Shown here in pieces: positions 42,268 to 52,222 of a stretch of 64,000 nucleotides of DNA. How positions within the stretch are numbered: position 1 is the stretch's first letter; every line of letters begins with the position of its first letter. The notes under the pieces were generated by a model. That model did not search any database and was not told the origin of the DNA. It saw nothing but the letters and a program-made list of their open reading frames with translations. Position numbers and translations under genes: made by a program. Origin of the DNA: Haloarcula rubra (GTDB lineage: Archaea; Halobacteriota; Halobacteria; Halobacteriales; Haloarculaceae); assembly GCF_019599465.1 (NCBI RefSeq), contig NZ_RKLR01000003.1:434001-498000 (forward strand), given 5' to 3'.

Positions 42268-43574
42268 AAGACGACCTCGAACGGTACCGTGAGGTCGGCG
42301 AGGAGCGCCGGCAGGACCTCGCGGAGTTCATCCAGTACGGCGATTTGGGGCAGTCCCGCGGCGACGAGGTACGCATCCCCATCAAGATCGTCGACCTCCC
42401 GGAGTTCGCCTACGACCAGCGCGACAAGGGCGGCGTCGGGCAGGGTGACGGTGCCGAACCGGGCGACCCGGTCGGACAACCACAGCCCCAGCCGGGCGAC
42501 GACGGCGACGAGGACGGCGAACCCGGCGAGGAGGGCGGCGAACACGAGTACTACGAGATGGACCCCGAGGAGTTCGCGAAGGAACTCGACGAGCAACTCG
42601 GACTGGACCTCGAACCGAAGGGCAAGAAGGTCATCGAGGAGAAGGAGGGAGACTTCACCGACATCACCCGGACCGGCCCCTCCTCGACGCTGGACTTCGA
42701 ACGCCTGTTCAAGAAGGGGCTGAAGCGGAAACTCGCGATGGACTTCGACGAGGACTACGTCCGCGAGGCGCTGAAAGTCGACGGCTGGGGGCCCGCGACC
42801 GTGTTCGAGTGGGCCCGCGAGAAGAACATCCCCGTCTCGAAGGCGTGGATAGAGGACGCCTACGAGGACGTCCCGTCGAGCGAGCGGGGGTCGTGGGAGA
42901 CCATCGAGGAGATGGAGGCGAACGTCGAGGAAGTCGACGCGCCGACGCGCATCCGTCGCGAGGGCGTCGACGAGATTCCGTTCCGCCGGGAGGACGAGCG
43001 CTACCGCTACCCCGAAATCGTCGAGGAGCGCGAGAAGAACGTCGTCGTGGTCAACATCCGCGACGTCTCCGGGTCGATGCGCCAGAAGAAGCGCGAACTC
43101 GTCGAGCGGACGTTCACGCCGCTCGACTGGTACCTGCAGGGCAAGTACGACAACGCCGAGTTCGTCTACATCGCCCACGACGCCGACGCGTGGGAGGTCG
43201 AACGCGAGGAGTTCTTCGGCATCCGCTCGGGCGGCGGGACCCGCATCTCCAGCGCGTACGAACTGGCCGCCGAGCGACTGGAGGAGGAGTACCCGTGGAG
43301 CGAGTGGAACCGGTACGTCTTCGCGGCGGGCGACAGCGAGAACTCCTCGAACGACACCGAGGAGAAGGTCATCCCCCTGATGGAGCAGATTCCCGCGAAC
43401 CTCCACGCCTACGTGGAGACCCAACCGAGCGGGAACGCCATCAACGCGACCCACGCCGAGGAGGTCGAGCGGACGTTCCGCGACAGCGACAACGTCGCCG
43501 TCGCCTACGTCTCCTCGCCCGACGACGTGGTCGACGCTATCTACGAGATACTGAGTACGGAGGACAACGGATGA
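42258..43574 (+). CDS. YeaH/DUF444 (UPF0229) von Willebrand factor A-like protein
   Basis: The 438-residue protein fits YeaH: an N-terminal basic/helical segment, a Gly/Pro/Asp-rich flexible region (about 55-100), and a C-terminal vWA-like domain with the MIDAS motif DVSGS (Asp269, Ser271, Ser273) and the conserved [17 protein letters not shown] segment. YeaH-type proteins function with PrkA (YeaG) kinases. The ATG at 42258 overlaps the previous stop by 10 nt, and its own stop overlaps spoVR (ATGA), so translation is tightly linked across the operon. Confidence 0.92.
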   Translation: MGLKDDLERYREVGEERRQDLAEFIQYGDLGQSRGDEVRIPIKIVDLPEFAYDQRDKGGVGQGDGAEPGDPVGQPQPQPGDDGDEDGEPGEEGGEHEYYEMDPEEFAKELDEQLGLDLEPKGKKVIEEKEGDFTDITRTGPSSTLDFERLFKKGLKRKLAMDFDEDYVREALKVDGWGPATVFEWAREKNIPVSKAWIEDAYEDVPSSERGSWETIEEMEANVEEVDAPTRIRREGVDEIPFRREDERYRYPEIVEEREKNVVVVNIRDVSGSMRQKKRELVERTFTPLDWYLQGKYDNAEFVYIAHDADAWEVEREEFFGIRSGGGTRISSAYELAAERLEEEYPWSEWNRYVFAAGDSENSSNDTEEKVIPLMEQIPANLHAYVETQPSGNAINATHAEEVERTFRDSDNVAVAYVSSPDDVVDAIYEILSTEDNG

Positions 43575-45604
43575 GCACCGACGACAGATTCGCCAAACAG
43601 CGCATCGCCGACGACCTCGAAGAACCGGTCCGGGAGGCGGGCAACCTCGCCCGCCGACTGGGCCTCTCACCGTACCCGGTGAACTACTGGGTCGTCGACT
43701 ACGACGAGATGAACGAACTCATCGCCTACGGCGGGTTCCAGAAGCGGTACCCGCACTGGCGCTGGGGCATGCAGTACGACCGCCAGCAGAAGCAGGGGCA
43801 GTTCCTCGGCGGGAAGGCCTTCGAGATCGTCAACAACGACGACCCGTCCCACGCCTTCTTACAGGAGTCGAACACGCTGTCCGACCAGAAGGCGGTCATC
43901 ACCCACGTCGAGGCCCACGCCGACTTCTTCGCCAACAACCGGTGGTTCAAGATGTTCAGCGACGGCGCGCCCCGGTCGGCGGACGAAGAGGGCCGTGACA
44001 GAGGCCCAGACGCCGCCGGAATGTTGGCCCGACACGCCGACGCCATCCGGGAGTACATGCAGGACCCCGAGATAGAGCGCGGGGCCGTCGAGCGGTTCGT
44101 CGACCACGTCCTCTGTCTGGAGGACAACATCGACCAGCATCAGCCGTACAGCCCGGTCGAGACGGCCGAGGAGCACTTCGAGGACATCGAGGGCGTCGAC
44201 GTCACCGAGCAACTGGACGAACTCGACCTCTCCGAGGAGGTCAAGCGACAGGTGTTCGACGACGAGTGGCTAGACGCACAGGACGACGACGGCGAGGGCG
44301 TCTCCTTCCCGGCCGAACCCGACAAGGACGTGCTCGGGTTCCTCCGCAAGCACGGGATGGCCTACGACGAGGACGCCGCGAAGGCCGTCGAGATGACCGA
44401 CTGGCAGAAGGACGTCCTCGAGATGTTGCGCCGCGAGGCGTACTACTTCGCCCCCCAGAAGATGACGAAGGTGATGAACGAGGGCTGGGCGGCGTACTGG
44501 GAGTCGCTGATGATGACCGGCGAGCGCTTCGCCGGCGACGACGAGTTCGTCCTCTACGCCGACCACATGGCCCAGGTGCTGGGGTCGCCGGGGCTGAACC
44601 CGTACAAACTCGGTATGGAGATATGGGAGTACGTCGAGAACACCGAGAACCGCCGCGAGGTGGTCGAGCGGTTGCTCCGGGTCGACGGCGTCACGTGGCG
44701 CACCTTCGGCGACGTGGTCGACTTCTCGGAAGTGCAGGACCACCTCGAACCGCCGGTGTGGCTCCGCGACGTGGCGGGGCACCTCGACGAACTCGACCCC
44801 GACGACCCGCGCGTCGACGCCGAGGGCCTCGAAGCGGCCCGGGACGGCGAGTTCGACGTCGAACAGTACCCGTGGAAGGTGCTGACCTACGAGGGACTGG
44901 CCCAGCGCCACTACTCGCTGGTGAAGCCACAGTACCGCGGGTTCGTCTCGCGGGTCGGACAGGAGGAACTGGAGCGCGTCTCCCGCTACATGTTCGACGA
45001 TTCGCGTTACGACAGTGTCGCCGAGGCGCTGGCAGACGTCGACTACACCCGGGGCTGGGAGCGGATGCGCGAGATTCGCGAGAGCCACAACGACGTGACG
45101 TTCTTAGACGAGTTCCTCACGCAGGAGTTCGTCGACGACAACGACTACTTCACCTACGAGTACACCCACGCCTCGGGCGACTACCGGGTCACCTCGACGG
45201 ACCACGCCGACGTCAAGAAGAAGTTGATGCTCAACTTCACCAACTTCGGCAAACCCACGGTGGTCGTCGAAGACGGCAACTACCAGAACCGCAACGAACT
45301 GTTGCTGGCCCACCAGTACAACGGCGTGATGCTCGACCGCAGTCAGGCTACGGCAGTGCTGAAGCGGGTGTTCGAACTCTGGGGCCGGCCGGTGAACCTG
45401 CTGACCATCGTCAAGGAGTTCGACGACCACGACATCGAGGTGGCGAAGCGCCGCGACCGCGAACCCGAACCGGAGGAGGTCGGCAAGCGCCTCCGGTACG
45501 ACGGCGACGACGTGGTCGTGGAGGACGTGCCGTGGAGCGAGGTCGAACACCTCGCCGCGACGGACATCGACTACAACACCAAGCCCGACGAGTGGCTCGC
45601 CTGA
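43571..45604 (+). CDS. spoVR: SpoVR-family protein
   Basis: The 677-residue protein is a SpoVR/YcgB family member. It has [22 protein letters not shown] near the N-terminus, HPHWRW-like region [24 protein letters not shown] (about 118-130), [14 protein letters not shown], and later [14 protein letters not shown]. The C-terminal quarter is the YcgB-like region ([13 protein letters not shown]). SpoVR/YcgB genes group with PrkA and YeaH in bacteria; the molecular role is not established. It is the last gene of the four-gene operon, with the stop at 45602-45604. Confidence 0.93.
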   Translation: MSTDDRFAKQRIADDLEEPVREAGNLARRLGLSPYPVNYWVVDYDEMNELIAYGGFQKRYPHWRWGMQYDRQQKQGQFLGGKAFEIVNNDDPSHAFLQESNTLSDQKAVITHVEAHADFFANNRWFKMFSDGAPRSADEEGRDRGPDAAGMLARHADAIREYMQDPEIERGAVERFVDHVLCLEDNIDQHQPYSPVETAEEHFEDIEGVDVTEQLDELDLSEEVKRQVFDDEWLDAQDDDGEGVSFPAEPDKDVLGFLRKHGMAYDEDAAKAVEMTDWQKDVLEMLRREAYYFAPQKMTKVMNEGWAAYWESLMMTGERFAGDDEFVLYADHMAQVLGSPGLNPYKLGMEIWEYVENTENRREVVERLLRVDGVTWRTFGDVVDFSEVQDHLEPPVWLRDVAGHLDELDPDDPRVDAEGLEAARDGEFDVEQYPWKVLTYEGLAQRHYSLVKPQYRGFVSRVGQEELERVSRYMFDDSRYDSVAEALADVDYTRGWERMREIRESHNDVTFLDEFLTQEFVDDNDYFTYEYTHASGDYRVTSTDHADVKKKLMLNFTNFGKPTVVVEDGNYQNRNELLLAHQYNGVMLDRSQATAVLKRVFELWGRPVNLLTIVKEFDDHDIEVAKRRDREPEPEEVGKRLRYDGDDVVVEDVPWSEVEHLAATDIDYNTKPDEWLA

Positions 45605-45688
45605 GGCCGTTTTCACACCCCTCGGGTCACTCAAATCCTCGTCGAACCGTCCAGAAAGTATGTACCACTCTCGACAGGAGAGGAGCGT

Positions 45689-46963
45689 ATGCCCTCTCGA
45701 CGCGCGTTCCTCGCACTCGCGGCGACCACCGGCGTTGCCGGGTGTCTGACCGACGGAAGCCAAAATCCGACGACCGACGACCCGGCGACGGGGTCGTCGA
45801 ACAGCACCGACGAGTCGGCGACGCCGACCGACGAGACGGACCGGTACGCGTCGGCCGACCACGTCGCGTGGACCCGTTCGCTCCGGGCGCCCGTCGTCAC
45901 CACACCGACGCCGGCCGGCGACAGCGTCTACGTCGGGACGGAGGACGGGACGGTCGCCGCGCTGTCCCCCTCGAACGGGACGGAACAGTGGACGTACGAC
46001 GCCGAACGGACGGTTCAGAACGCGCCGGTCCTCGCCGGGGAGACGGTACTGACCGTGGCGGGTGCCGAGGGGCTGAACGCCGCTCACACGCTCCACGCGA
46101 TCGACGCCGACTCCGGCGAGCGCCGGTGGACGTTCTCACCGACGGACTGGTGGCTCGACGTCGTCGGCGCCGACGGCGACACCGCATTCGTCGCCACCGC
46201 GGACGACCACGTCCAGTCCTCGGGGCAGACGCTGTACGCGCTCTCACTCGCCGATGGGACCGAACAGTGGGCCGTCGAGATCGGCGACCCGAGGGGCGGC
46301 CTGATCACCGACGAGCGCGTGTACGTCCCCGCCTACGGCAGGCTCTACGCCTTCGAGAGGGACGGCACCGTCGCGTGGGAGTACTCGATACCGGAGTATC
46401 AGTACCGCACCCTCTCCGTAGTGGGCGACACCGTCGCCCTCGTGAGCGCCGAGGATCCGCGGCAACCGACCGTTCACGGAATCGACGCCGAGGCGGGTGA
46501 GCGACGGTGGACGTTCGAGGAGTGGAACGCGTACACGACACAGGCCGTCGGCGACCAGTTGCTCGTGGCCGGCGACTCGGTGGCGAGCCTCGACCCGGCC
46601 ACGGGTGAGGTCCGGTGGAGCGCCGACGTGAGCGCGACCGTCTACGACGCGCCAGTGGCCGATGGCACGCTGTACGTCGTCAACGAGGAGGCCGCCGCTA
46701 TCTCACTGTCGGACGGACAGGTAGCGTGGCAGACGCCAGTGGACGCGTATCTGGCCCGCCCGTCCGGTCTGCTCGACGGTCAGTTGGTGATACAGCGCTC
46801 GGCGAGCGAGGACGACCGGGACCGGCACGTCCTCGCACTCGACGCCGACACGGGCGAGACGGCGTGGTCGTTCGCCGCCGAGTCGAGGCTCACCCGCCTT
46901 TCGGTCGGTGACTCGCACGCCTTCGCCGGCGAGGACGAGACGGTACTCGCCGTCACGCCCTGA
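45689..46963 (+). CDS. PQQ-like beta-propeller lipoprotein
   Basis: The 424-residue protein has a Tat-type signal (PSRRAFLALAATTG), a VAGC lipobox (about residue 19) and a Ser/Thr/Asp linker to about 60. It then has repeated propeller-blade motifs such as GDSVYVGTEDGTVAALSPSNGTEQW, each ending in D..G...W. About seven blades are visible. PQQ-like propellers in haloarchaeal lipoproteins often serve as protein-interaction or assembly modules, not always as quinoproteins. No PQQ-enzyme motif is evident. It begins 84 bp after the SpoVR gene. Confidence 0.85.
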   Translation: MPSRRAFLALAATTGVAGCLTDGSQNPTTDDPATGSSNSTDESATPTDETDRYASADHVAWTRSLRAPVVTTPTPAGDSVYVGTEDGTVAALSPSNGTEQWTYDAERTVQNAPVLAGETVLTVAGAEGLNAAHTLHAIDADSGERRWTFSPTDWWLDVVGADGDTAFVATADDHVQSSGQTLYALSLADGTEQWAVEIGDPRGGLITDERVYVPAYGRLYAFERDGTVAWEYSIPEYQYRTLSVVGDTVALVSAEDPRQPTVHGIDAEAGERRWTFEEWNAYTTQAVGDQLLVAGDSVASLDPATGEVRWSADVSATVYDAPVADGTLYVVNEEAAAISLSDGQVAWQTPVDAYLARPSGLLDGQLVIQRSASEDDRDRHVLALDADTGETAWSFAAESRLTRLSVGDSHAFAGEDETVLAVTP

Positions 46964-47011
46964 GCACCGACGAAGGGAAACCCGTTTTTCCGCCCGTCAC
47001 GTTGAGCGTGT

Positions 47012-48280
47012 ATGAACGTACGCAGTGTCGCCGACCTCGGCCCCGACGAACGGTCGGCCCTGTTCGACCGGGATGCGGGCGTCGACGCGGTCAGGGACGA
47101 CGTCCGCGACATCGTCGGACAGGTCCGCGAAGAGGGCGACGTGGCGCTCCGCCGGTTCGCCAGCGAGTTCGACGACGTCGAAGTCGGGAACGTCGACATC
47201 ACCGACGCCGCAGAGCGCGCCTACGAGGAGATAGACGACGACGTGCGCGCGGCCATCGAGGACGCCGCCGAGAACGTCCGGGCGTTCCACGAGCGACAGG
47301 TGCCCGAGGACTGGCGCGAGGACTTCGAGGGACGGGAACTCGGCCGTCGGTTCCGACCGCTCGACAGCGCCGGCGTCTACGCTCCCGGCGGCACGGCGGC
47401 CTACCCCTCTAGCGCGCTGATGGGCGTCATCCCCGCGAAGGTGGCCGGCGTCGAACACGTCGCCGTCGCCACGCCGCCCGCCGACGAAGTGAATCCGGTC
47501 ACGCTGGCGGCCATCCACGTCGCCGGCGCGGACGCAGTCTATCAGGTCGGCGGCGCGCAGGCCATCGCCGCCCTCGCGTACGGCACGGAGACGGTGACCG
47601 CGACGGACATCGTCGTCGGCCCCGGCAACCGCTGGGTCACGGCCGCGAAGGCCGAGGTGCGCGGCGACGTGGCCATCGACTTCCTCGCCGGCCCCTCCGA
47701 AATCATGGTCGTCGCCGACGGCGAGGCCGACCCGGAACTGGTCGCAGCGGACCTCGTCGCACAGGCCGAACACGACGAGAACGCCTCCGTCGTCGCCGTC
47801 ACCGACGACGCCGACCTCGCAGACGCGGTAGCCGAGTCTGTCGAGGAACAGGCCGCCGAACGGGACCGCGAATCCGTGATTCGGGGGGCACTGGACAACG
47901 ACGCCTCCGGTGTCTTCCTCGCTCGCTCCATGAGCGAAGCCGTCCTCTTCGCCGAGGAGTACGCCGCCGAACACCTCTCGATACAGGCCGAGGACGACGA
48001 GGCCCTGCTGGACCGGATTCCGTCCGCTGGCTCCGTCTTCCTCGGCCCGTACAGCCCCGTCGCGGCCGGCGACTACGCCGCCGGGACGAACCACGTCCTC
48101 CCGACAGGTGGCGCCGCACGGGTCACCGGCGGCCTCTCAGTGGACACGTTCGTCCGGTCGACGACCGTCCAGCGCCTCTCGGAGGACTCGCTCGGCGACC
48201 TGCGCGAGACGATTACGACCCTCGCCGAGGCCGAAGGGCTGGAAGCGCACGCCGAGAGCGTGCGGAAGCGGTTCGAGTAG
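47012..48280 (+). CDS. hisD: Histidinol dehydrogenase
   Basis: The 422-residue protein is HisD. It has the conserved YAPGGTAAYPSSALMGVIPAKV (about 125-145), QVGGAQAIAALAYGTETV, GPGNRWVTAAKAEVRG, DFLAGPSEIMVVAD and the C-terminal LPTGGAARVTGGLS. It oxidises histidinol to histidine in two NAD+-dependent steps using Zn2+. No other his gene is adjacent, which is usual in haloarchaea. The ATG at 47012 is preceded by a T-tract (46985-46989) 25 nt upstream, a likely promoter element. Confidence 0.97.
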   Translation: MNVRSVADLGPDERSALFDRDAGVDAVRDDVRDIVGQVREEGDVALRRFASEFDDVEVGNVDITDAAERAYEEIDDDVRAAIEDAAENVRAFHERQVPEDWREDFEGRELGRRFRPLDSAGVYAPGGTAAYPSSALMGVIPAKVAGVEHVAVATPPADEVNPVTLAAIHVAGADAVYQVGGAQAIAALAYGTETVTATDIVVGPGNRWVTAAKAEVRGDVAIDFLAGPSEIMVVADGEADPELVAADLVAQAEHDENASVVAVTDDADLADAVAESVEEQAAERDRESVIRGALDNDASGVFLARSMSEAVLFAEEYAAEHLSIQAEDDEALLDRIPSAGSVFLGPYSPVAAGDYAAGTNHVLPTGGAARVTGGLSVDTFVRSTTVQRLSEDSLGDLRETITTLAEAEGLEAHAESVRKRFE

Positions 48281-48342
48281 CGCGCGTCGCGAACGCCGTG
48301 ACCGGCGTCAGGGTTAACACGGTCGGACGCACATCTAACTGT

Positions 48343-48714
48343 ATGAGCAGTACCGTCGACGGCGAACCACAACTCGGAGGCGAGGACGTGGGCGTCACCG
48401 AGGAGGCCGCCGAGGAAGCGATAGCGCTCCTAGAGAGTGAGGACATGGACACGGACGTCGCCGGCTTGCGGTTGTTCGTCCAGCAGGGCGGCTGTGCCGG
48501 CCTCTCCTACGGGATGCGCTTCGACCACGAACCCGAGGAGAACGACACCGTCTACGAACGCCACGGCCTGCGCGTGTTCGTAGACGGCGCGAGCATCGAC
48601 TACATCGAAGGGTCGGTACTCGACTACGAAGGGGGACTGCAGGGCGCCGGGTTCCACGTCGAGAACCCGAACGTCGTCAGCGAATGCGGTTGCGGCGAGT
48701 CGTTCCGGACCTAG
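48343..48714 (+). CDS. IscA/HesB-type iron-sulfur cluster carrier
   Basis: The 123-residue protein fits the A-type carrier family: Cys51 in [12 protein letters not shown], and Cys115-x-Cys117 in [11 protein letters not shown] at the C-terminus, the three cluster ligands. The N-terminal extension (about 1-20) is acidic, as in other haloarchaeal members. It probably delivers Fe-S clusters to target enzymes. The ATG at 48343 is used, since the upstream part is basic. Its stop overlaps the convergent dodecin gene by 3 nt. Confidence 0.92.
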   Translation: MSSTVDGEPQLGGEDVGVTEEAAEEAIALLESEDMDTDVAGLRLFVQQGGCAGLSYGMRFDHEPEENDTVYERHGLRVFVDGASIDYIEGSVLDYEGGLQGAGFHVENPNVVSECGCGESFRT

Positions 48715-48911
48715 TCTTCGAGTTCGAACGCCACCGTCACCTCTGCCTGGTACTCGCGACCCTCGACGCTCGCTATCTCGACGCCGAGTTCGTCCACTTC
48801 GACCCACTTCAGGTTGTCCAGCGTCGCCTCCGCACGCTCGATGGCGTCGTCGGCGGCCGCGTCGAAGCTCTCCGAACTCGTTCCGATGAGTGTGATTTTC
48901 TTGAACACCAT
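48711..48911 (-). CDS. Dodecin (flavin-binding)
   Basis: The 66-residue protein is a dodecin. [20 protein letters not shown] is at the start; the conserved Trp36 in [13 protein letters not shown] stacks on the flavin in known dodecins; and [15 protein letters not shown] forms the last strand. Dodecins form hollow dodecamers that store or buffer riboflavin/FMN. Length and key residues are complete. A minus-strand TTTAT element (about 48941-48945) lies 30 nt upstream of the ATG at 48911. Confidence 0.93.
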   Translation of the reverse strand: MVFKKITLIGTSSESFDAAADDAIERAEATLDNLKWVEVDELGVEIASVEGREYQAEVTVAFELED

Positions 48912-48957
48912 AGCGTGCTAACGAATCACACGGTTAGGACATAAAGCTACGGTCGGC

Positions 48958-49617
48958 CTAGCTGGTTCGCGTCTCCAGCCACCCCTCGACGTAGCCGACG
49001 ACGTCGGTGAGGTGGGCCGTGCCCCAGACGGCGACGACGACGGCACCGACGGTGTCGAAGACGAGGTCGAGCATCGTGTCGCCGAGGCCGTACTGGGTGA
49101 GGATAGTGTCGTTCCCCGACGCCTCGGCGACCAGCGTGATGGTGAACTCGATGACCTCCCAGAAGACGCCGAACGCCATCACGAACAACAGGATGAACAC
49201 GAACATGAACCGGGGCGGGAGGTAGATCTCCTCTGAGTGGCGGTCGATTGCCCGGACCGTCGTGTAGCCGACGGCGGCGACGATAGAGGAGGAGAGGGCG
49301 TGCGTGACGTGGTCCCACCACCAGATGCCGGCGTAGAAGTTCGTCTCCGACCCCGGCAGACCGAGGACACCGACGGCGTGGAGGAACACCGCCGACGTTA
49401 TCCACAGCGTGAGTGCGGGGTCCAGCGTGATACCGAAGTCTCGTTCGAGCACCGTCGGCAGTTGCGTCACCAACAGACCGACCCCGGTGTTGACGATGAC
49501 GCCGGTGCTGCCGCGCTCGATACCGATAGCGAGGATACCGACCATCGCGAACGTCATCGCTCGGGAGGCCTGCCGCTGTCGGCGCGAACTGATACCGAGG
49601 TAGTCCCGAATCCTCAT
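48958..49617 (-). CDS. Membrane protein resembling YjdF/DUF2238
   Basis: The 219-residue protein has about six hydrophobic segments. It includes FVFILLFVMAFGVFWEVIEF (about 140-160) and GDTMLDLVFDTVGAVVVAV (about 180-200), which resemble the DUF2238/YjdF family. The ATG at 49617 overlaps the upstream gene's stop (ATGA, 49614-49617), so both genes are translationally coupled and may act as one membrane complex. Function unknown. Confidence 0.7.
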   Translation of the reverse strand: MRIRDYLGISSRRQRQASRAMTFAMVGILAIGIERGSTGVIVNTGVGLLVTQLPTVLERDFGITLDPALTLWITSAVFLHAVGVLGLPGSETNFYAGIWWWDHVTHALSSSIVAAVGYTTVRAIDRHSEEIYLPPRFMFVFILLFVMAFGVFWEVIEFTITLVAEASGNDTILTQYGLGDTMLDLVFDTVGAVVVAVWGTAHLTDVVGYVEGWLETRTS

Positions 49618-50234
49618 AGGTCGGGCTGCACCTCCTCGGGGACCCGGGCCGTCCCAATCTGTTGCCGGACGTAGTAGGCGAAGATGACGCCGGCCCCGAC
49701 GCCGGCGATGGTCGACGCGACGAACTCCCACATGAGTGCGCGCTCGATGGCGTGTTCGGTCAGCGCGGGGTCTAAGATGAACGTCGTCCCGAGTAGTTGG
49801 TCGGCGGTCCAGCGGACGACGGCCCAGACGCCGGCGGCGGCCATCGTCGTCACGCCCACGAAGACGACGGCGAACCGCGGCGTCATCTTCACCGGGGTGA
49901 ACACGTGGAGTTCGACGGCGACGATGAGCGCGATGGCCGCGACGGAGAGGTACGTCGCGAGGTTGCCGGTGACCGGCACCGTCGCGAACAGACGGCCGAC
50001 GACCGGGAGGGCGGCGAGGAAGAGTATCTCCCACGGGAGCATCGCGTCCCGGTTCCAGAGTAACGTCGGCGGGAGGAGCGCGAGGGCGGCGACAGCGGCC
50101 GCGAAGGCGGCCCAGAGGGGTTGGGCGCCGAGCGCGCTGCCGACGACCACCACCAGTAGTATCGCGACGACGGCCCAACTCAACACGGCGTTCGCCTTGC
50201 GGTCGCGCAACAACTCGGTCACGTCGGGACTCAT
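49614..50234 (-). CDS. Membrane protein of unknown function, coupled to the YjdF-like gene
   Basis: The 206-residue protein starts MSPDVTELLRDRKANAVLSW and has about six hydrophobic segments spread between 20 and 190, one containing VVGSALGAQPLWAAFAAAVAALA. It shows no known domain. The ATGA overlap with the next gene indicates a two-gene unit. The last residues (RVPEEVQPDL) are acidic and cytoplasmic. Function unknown. Confidence 0.65.
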   Translation of the reverse strand: MSPDVTELLRDRKANAVLSWAVVAILLVVVVGSALGAQPLWAAFAAAVAALALLPPTLLWNRDAMLPWEILFLAALPVVGRLFATVPVTGNLATYLSVAAIALIVAVELHVFTPVKMTPRFAVVFVGVTTMAAAGVWAVVRWTADQLLGTTFILDPALTEHAIERALMWEFVASTIAGVGAGVIFAYYVRQQIGTARVPEEVQPDL

Positions 50235-50276
50235 GTCCGTCTGGTACGCCCCTGCGTGGAAAACACTATCGGCAGG

Positions 50277-51191
50277 TCAGAGCACGCCGTACGCCAGAGC
50301 GTACGCGAGCGCCGCGACGGTGACGGCCGCCAGTCCGGTGACGAGGGCCTCCAGTGCGTCGACGCCGCGGGTGAACGGCCGGACCGGGGCACCGACGACG
50401 CCGATGGCGAGGACACTGAACACGAAGTGGGCGGATTGCTCCAGCGTCGGCGCCGGGAGCATGATGGCCGCGGCGGCGTACCCGGCGCCCAGCGACGCCC
50501 GCGGGTTGACGAGCGCGGGCAGGCGGACACCAGTGAGGCGGGCGTACGTCCAGACGGCCAGCCACACCGCCCCCAGTTCGACGGCGAACGCCGCCAGCAG
50601 GTGCCCCGTCGGGTCGGGGTGGAGCGCGATTCGCTCCGCGACCAGCACCACGTCGAACGGGTACAGCAGTGCCGGCGGCGACCCGGTGAACAGGTCACCG
50701 AAGGGGTGTGAGAGCAGGCCGACGAACGCGACGGCGAACACCGTCCGCGGTCGCAGGTCGAAACGCTGGGTCACGACACCGACACAGAGGCCGGAGAGGA
50801 CGAACACGAGGACGACGACGGCGCCGACGCTCCCGGTGACCGCGGCCGCCACGGCGACGAGGAGCGTCAGGAGCGACACCGACGCGGCTCTGGCGGGCCG
50901 GGTCCCGAGCGCCCACAGGCCGACGGCGACGGCGAGGACCGCACCCAGCACCAGCGAGTGGGTCGGGCCCCGGTGGATGACGTTGGCCGTCTCCCAGAAC
51001 ACGTCCGGGCCGACCGTCTCGACGGAGCGCAGCAACAGTCCGACGGGTGCGTACACCACGTCCACGTCGGGCACGGCGGCGAACAGGCCGCCCACGAAGC
51101 CGAGCTGGAGCGCACGCTTCGGGCGCACGTCCAGTCGTCTCGCCCCGAGTGCCACGATGGCGAACGCCAGCAGGGCATGCCCCACGAACAT
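50277..51191 (-). CDS. DUF457/YdjM-like metal-dependent membrane hydrolase
   Basis: The 304-residue protein fits the YdjM/DUF457 membrane family. It begins MFVGHALLAFAIVALGAR (the first His is a family metal ligand), continues with GGLFAAVPDVDVVYA, VIHRGPTHSLVLGAV (HRGxTHS motif, about 90-104) and LLSHPFGDLFTG, and has about nine helices. The His/Asp motifs suggest a membrane metal-dependent hydrolase, but no substrate is known for the family. Same strand and 42 bp from the coupled membrane gene pair. Confidence 0.82.
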   Translation of the reverse strand: MFVGHALLAFAIVALGARRLDVRPKRALQLGFVGGLFAAVPDVDVVYAPVGLLLRSVETVGPDVFWETANVIHRGPTHSLVLGAVLAVAVGLWALGTRPARAASVSLLTLLVAVAAAVTGSVGAVVVLVFVLSGLCVGVVTQRFDLRPRTVFAVAFVGLLSHPFGDLFTGSPPALLYPFDVVLVAERIALHPDPTGHLLAAFAVELGAVWLAVWTYARLTGVRLPALVNPRASLGAGYAAAAIMLPAPTLEQSAHFVFSVLAIGVVGAPVRPFTRGVDALEALVTGLAAVTVAALAYALAYGVL

Positions 51192-51277
51192 GTGCTCTCC
51201 TTCGACGTCGACACTCTTAAGTATCGCGTGTCAACGGGTGTACAACCACACGCAGGGGTAGGCCTCCACTACCCGAT

Positions 51278-51811
51278 TCAGGCGTCGTCGGACACTTTCG
51301 TCCAGCGTTTCTCGATGTCCGCGTTGGCTCGAACCACCGTATCGCCCTCCACGTCGAAGCGAGTCTTCCGGAGTTCGATAGCCGTCACCTCCCCCGTCGT
51401 GTCGCCCGCGGTGACGGTGTCGCCGGGGTTGAAGTCCGGGTCCCGGAGTAGGTAGACGCCAGCGACGGCGTCGGCGATCATGCCCGAGAGCGCGTAGGAG
51501 ACACCCAGTGCGAGGAACCCGGTCGCCGTCCCCAGCGACGCGGCGACGAGCGTGAGGCCCACGATAGAGAGGAAGGAGAGCGCGACGCCGAACCAGAGGA
51601 AGACGAGGACGATAGTCGCGATGAACTGCCGATACACCGGGGCCTCACCGGGGAGCGCCTGTTCGAGTATCGCTCGCACCGCGAACATGACGACTTTGAT
51701 AGTCACGGCCGCGATGACCAGAAAGACGAGTCCAGTTATCAGGTCCGGGAGGACCGTCTGGACGTCCGTGAGGAACTGTTCGAGCGCGTCGGCGACGATA
51801 TTCGTCTGCAC
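51278..51811 (-). CDS. Minimal MscS-type mechanosensitive channel
   Basis: The 177-residue protein has three hydrophobic segments (about 22-48, 65-92, 97-118). The third, GTATGFLALGVSYALSGMIADAVAGVYLL, resembles the MscS pore-lining helix, followed by the beta-domain (FNPGDTVTAGDTTGEVTAIEL). It lacks the C-terminal alpha/beta vestibule of full-length MscS, making it a short form. It should gate on membrane tension. Transcribed alone. Confidence 0.82.
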   Translation of the reverse strand: MQTNIVADALEQFLTDVQTVLPDLITGLVFLVIAAVTIKVVMFAVRAILEQALPGEAPVYRQFIATIVLVFLWFGVALSFLSIVGLTLVAASLGTATGFLALGVSYALSGMIADAVAGVYLLRDPDFNPGDTVTAGDTTGEVTAIELRKTRFDVEGDTVVRANADIEKRWTKVSDDA

Positions 51812-51835
51812 GCCCCTACGTCGGCAGGGGCGTCA

Positions 51836-52144
51836 CTAAGTACTGGTCCCGGGACGGACGATGTCGTAGTCGCCGTCCTCCCGGACACCGATGACCGCCC
51901 ACTCGTACTCGACGTCCATCCGTGTGAGACGTCTGCCGAGTGCCGTCGCTTCCGAGGACCACGTGACGAAACAACGCATGTCACCTGTCTCCGGTAGCGT
52001 CTCGTCGTCTTCGAGTACGGTGACTCGGACGACGCGCCACTTGTGTTCTGCCCGCAATCCACTGTCGGTGCGCGACACGGTGTACCCGATATCGTCGAAT
52101 ATCGACTGGGCCTGCTCGCCGAGTGATGTGGTAACGGCCCCCAT
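51836..52144 (-). CDS. Conserved haloarchaeal hypothetical protein
   Basis: The 102-residue protein begins MGAVTTSLGEQAQSIFDDIG and then shows a beta-rich centre (KWRVVRVTVLEDDETL, MRCFVTWSSEATAL, YEWAVIGVREDGDYDIV). It may belong to one of the haloarchaeal DUF families (DUF7116-like), but I cannot confirm this. No catalytic motif or membrane segment. It sits 24 bp upstream of the MscS gene on the same strand and may be cotranscribed. Confidence 0.6.
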   Translation of the reverse strand: MGAVTTSLGEQAQSIFDDIGYTVSRTDSGLRAEHKWRVVRVTVLEDDETLPETGDMRCFVTWSSEATALGRRLTRMDVEYEWAVIGVREDGDYDIVRPGTST

Positions 52145-52222
52145 CTGTCACCGTCTACCAGTGGGGGTAGCATAAACGTTCCCACTCGACAATCAGACGA
52201 CACGAGAGCGGCCGTCGCGGCG

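Noticed and set aside
47012-48280. Part of a histidine operon
   Set aside because: Neighbours are a propeller lipoprotein and an Fe-S carrier; no other his gene lies within the window.
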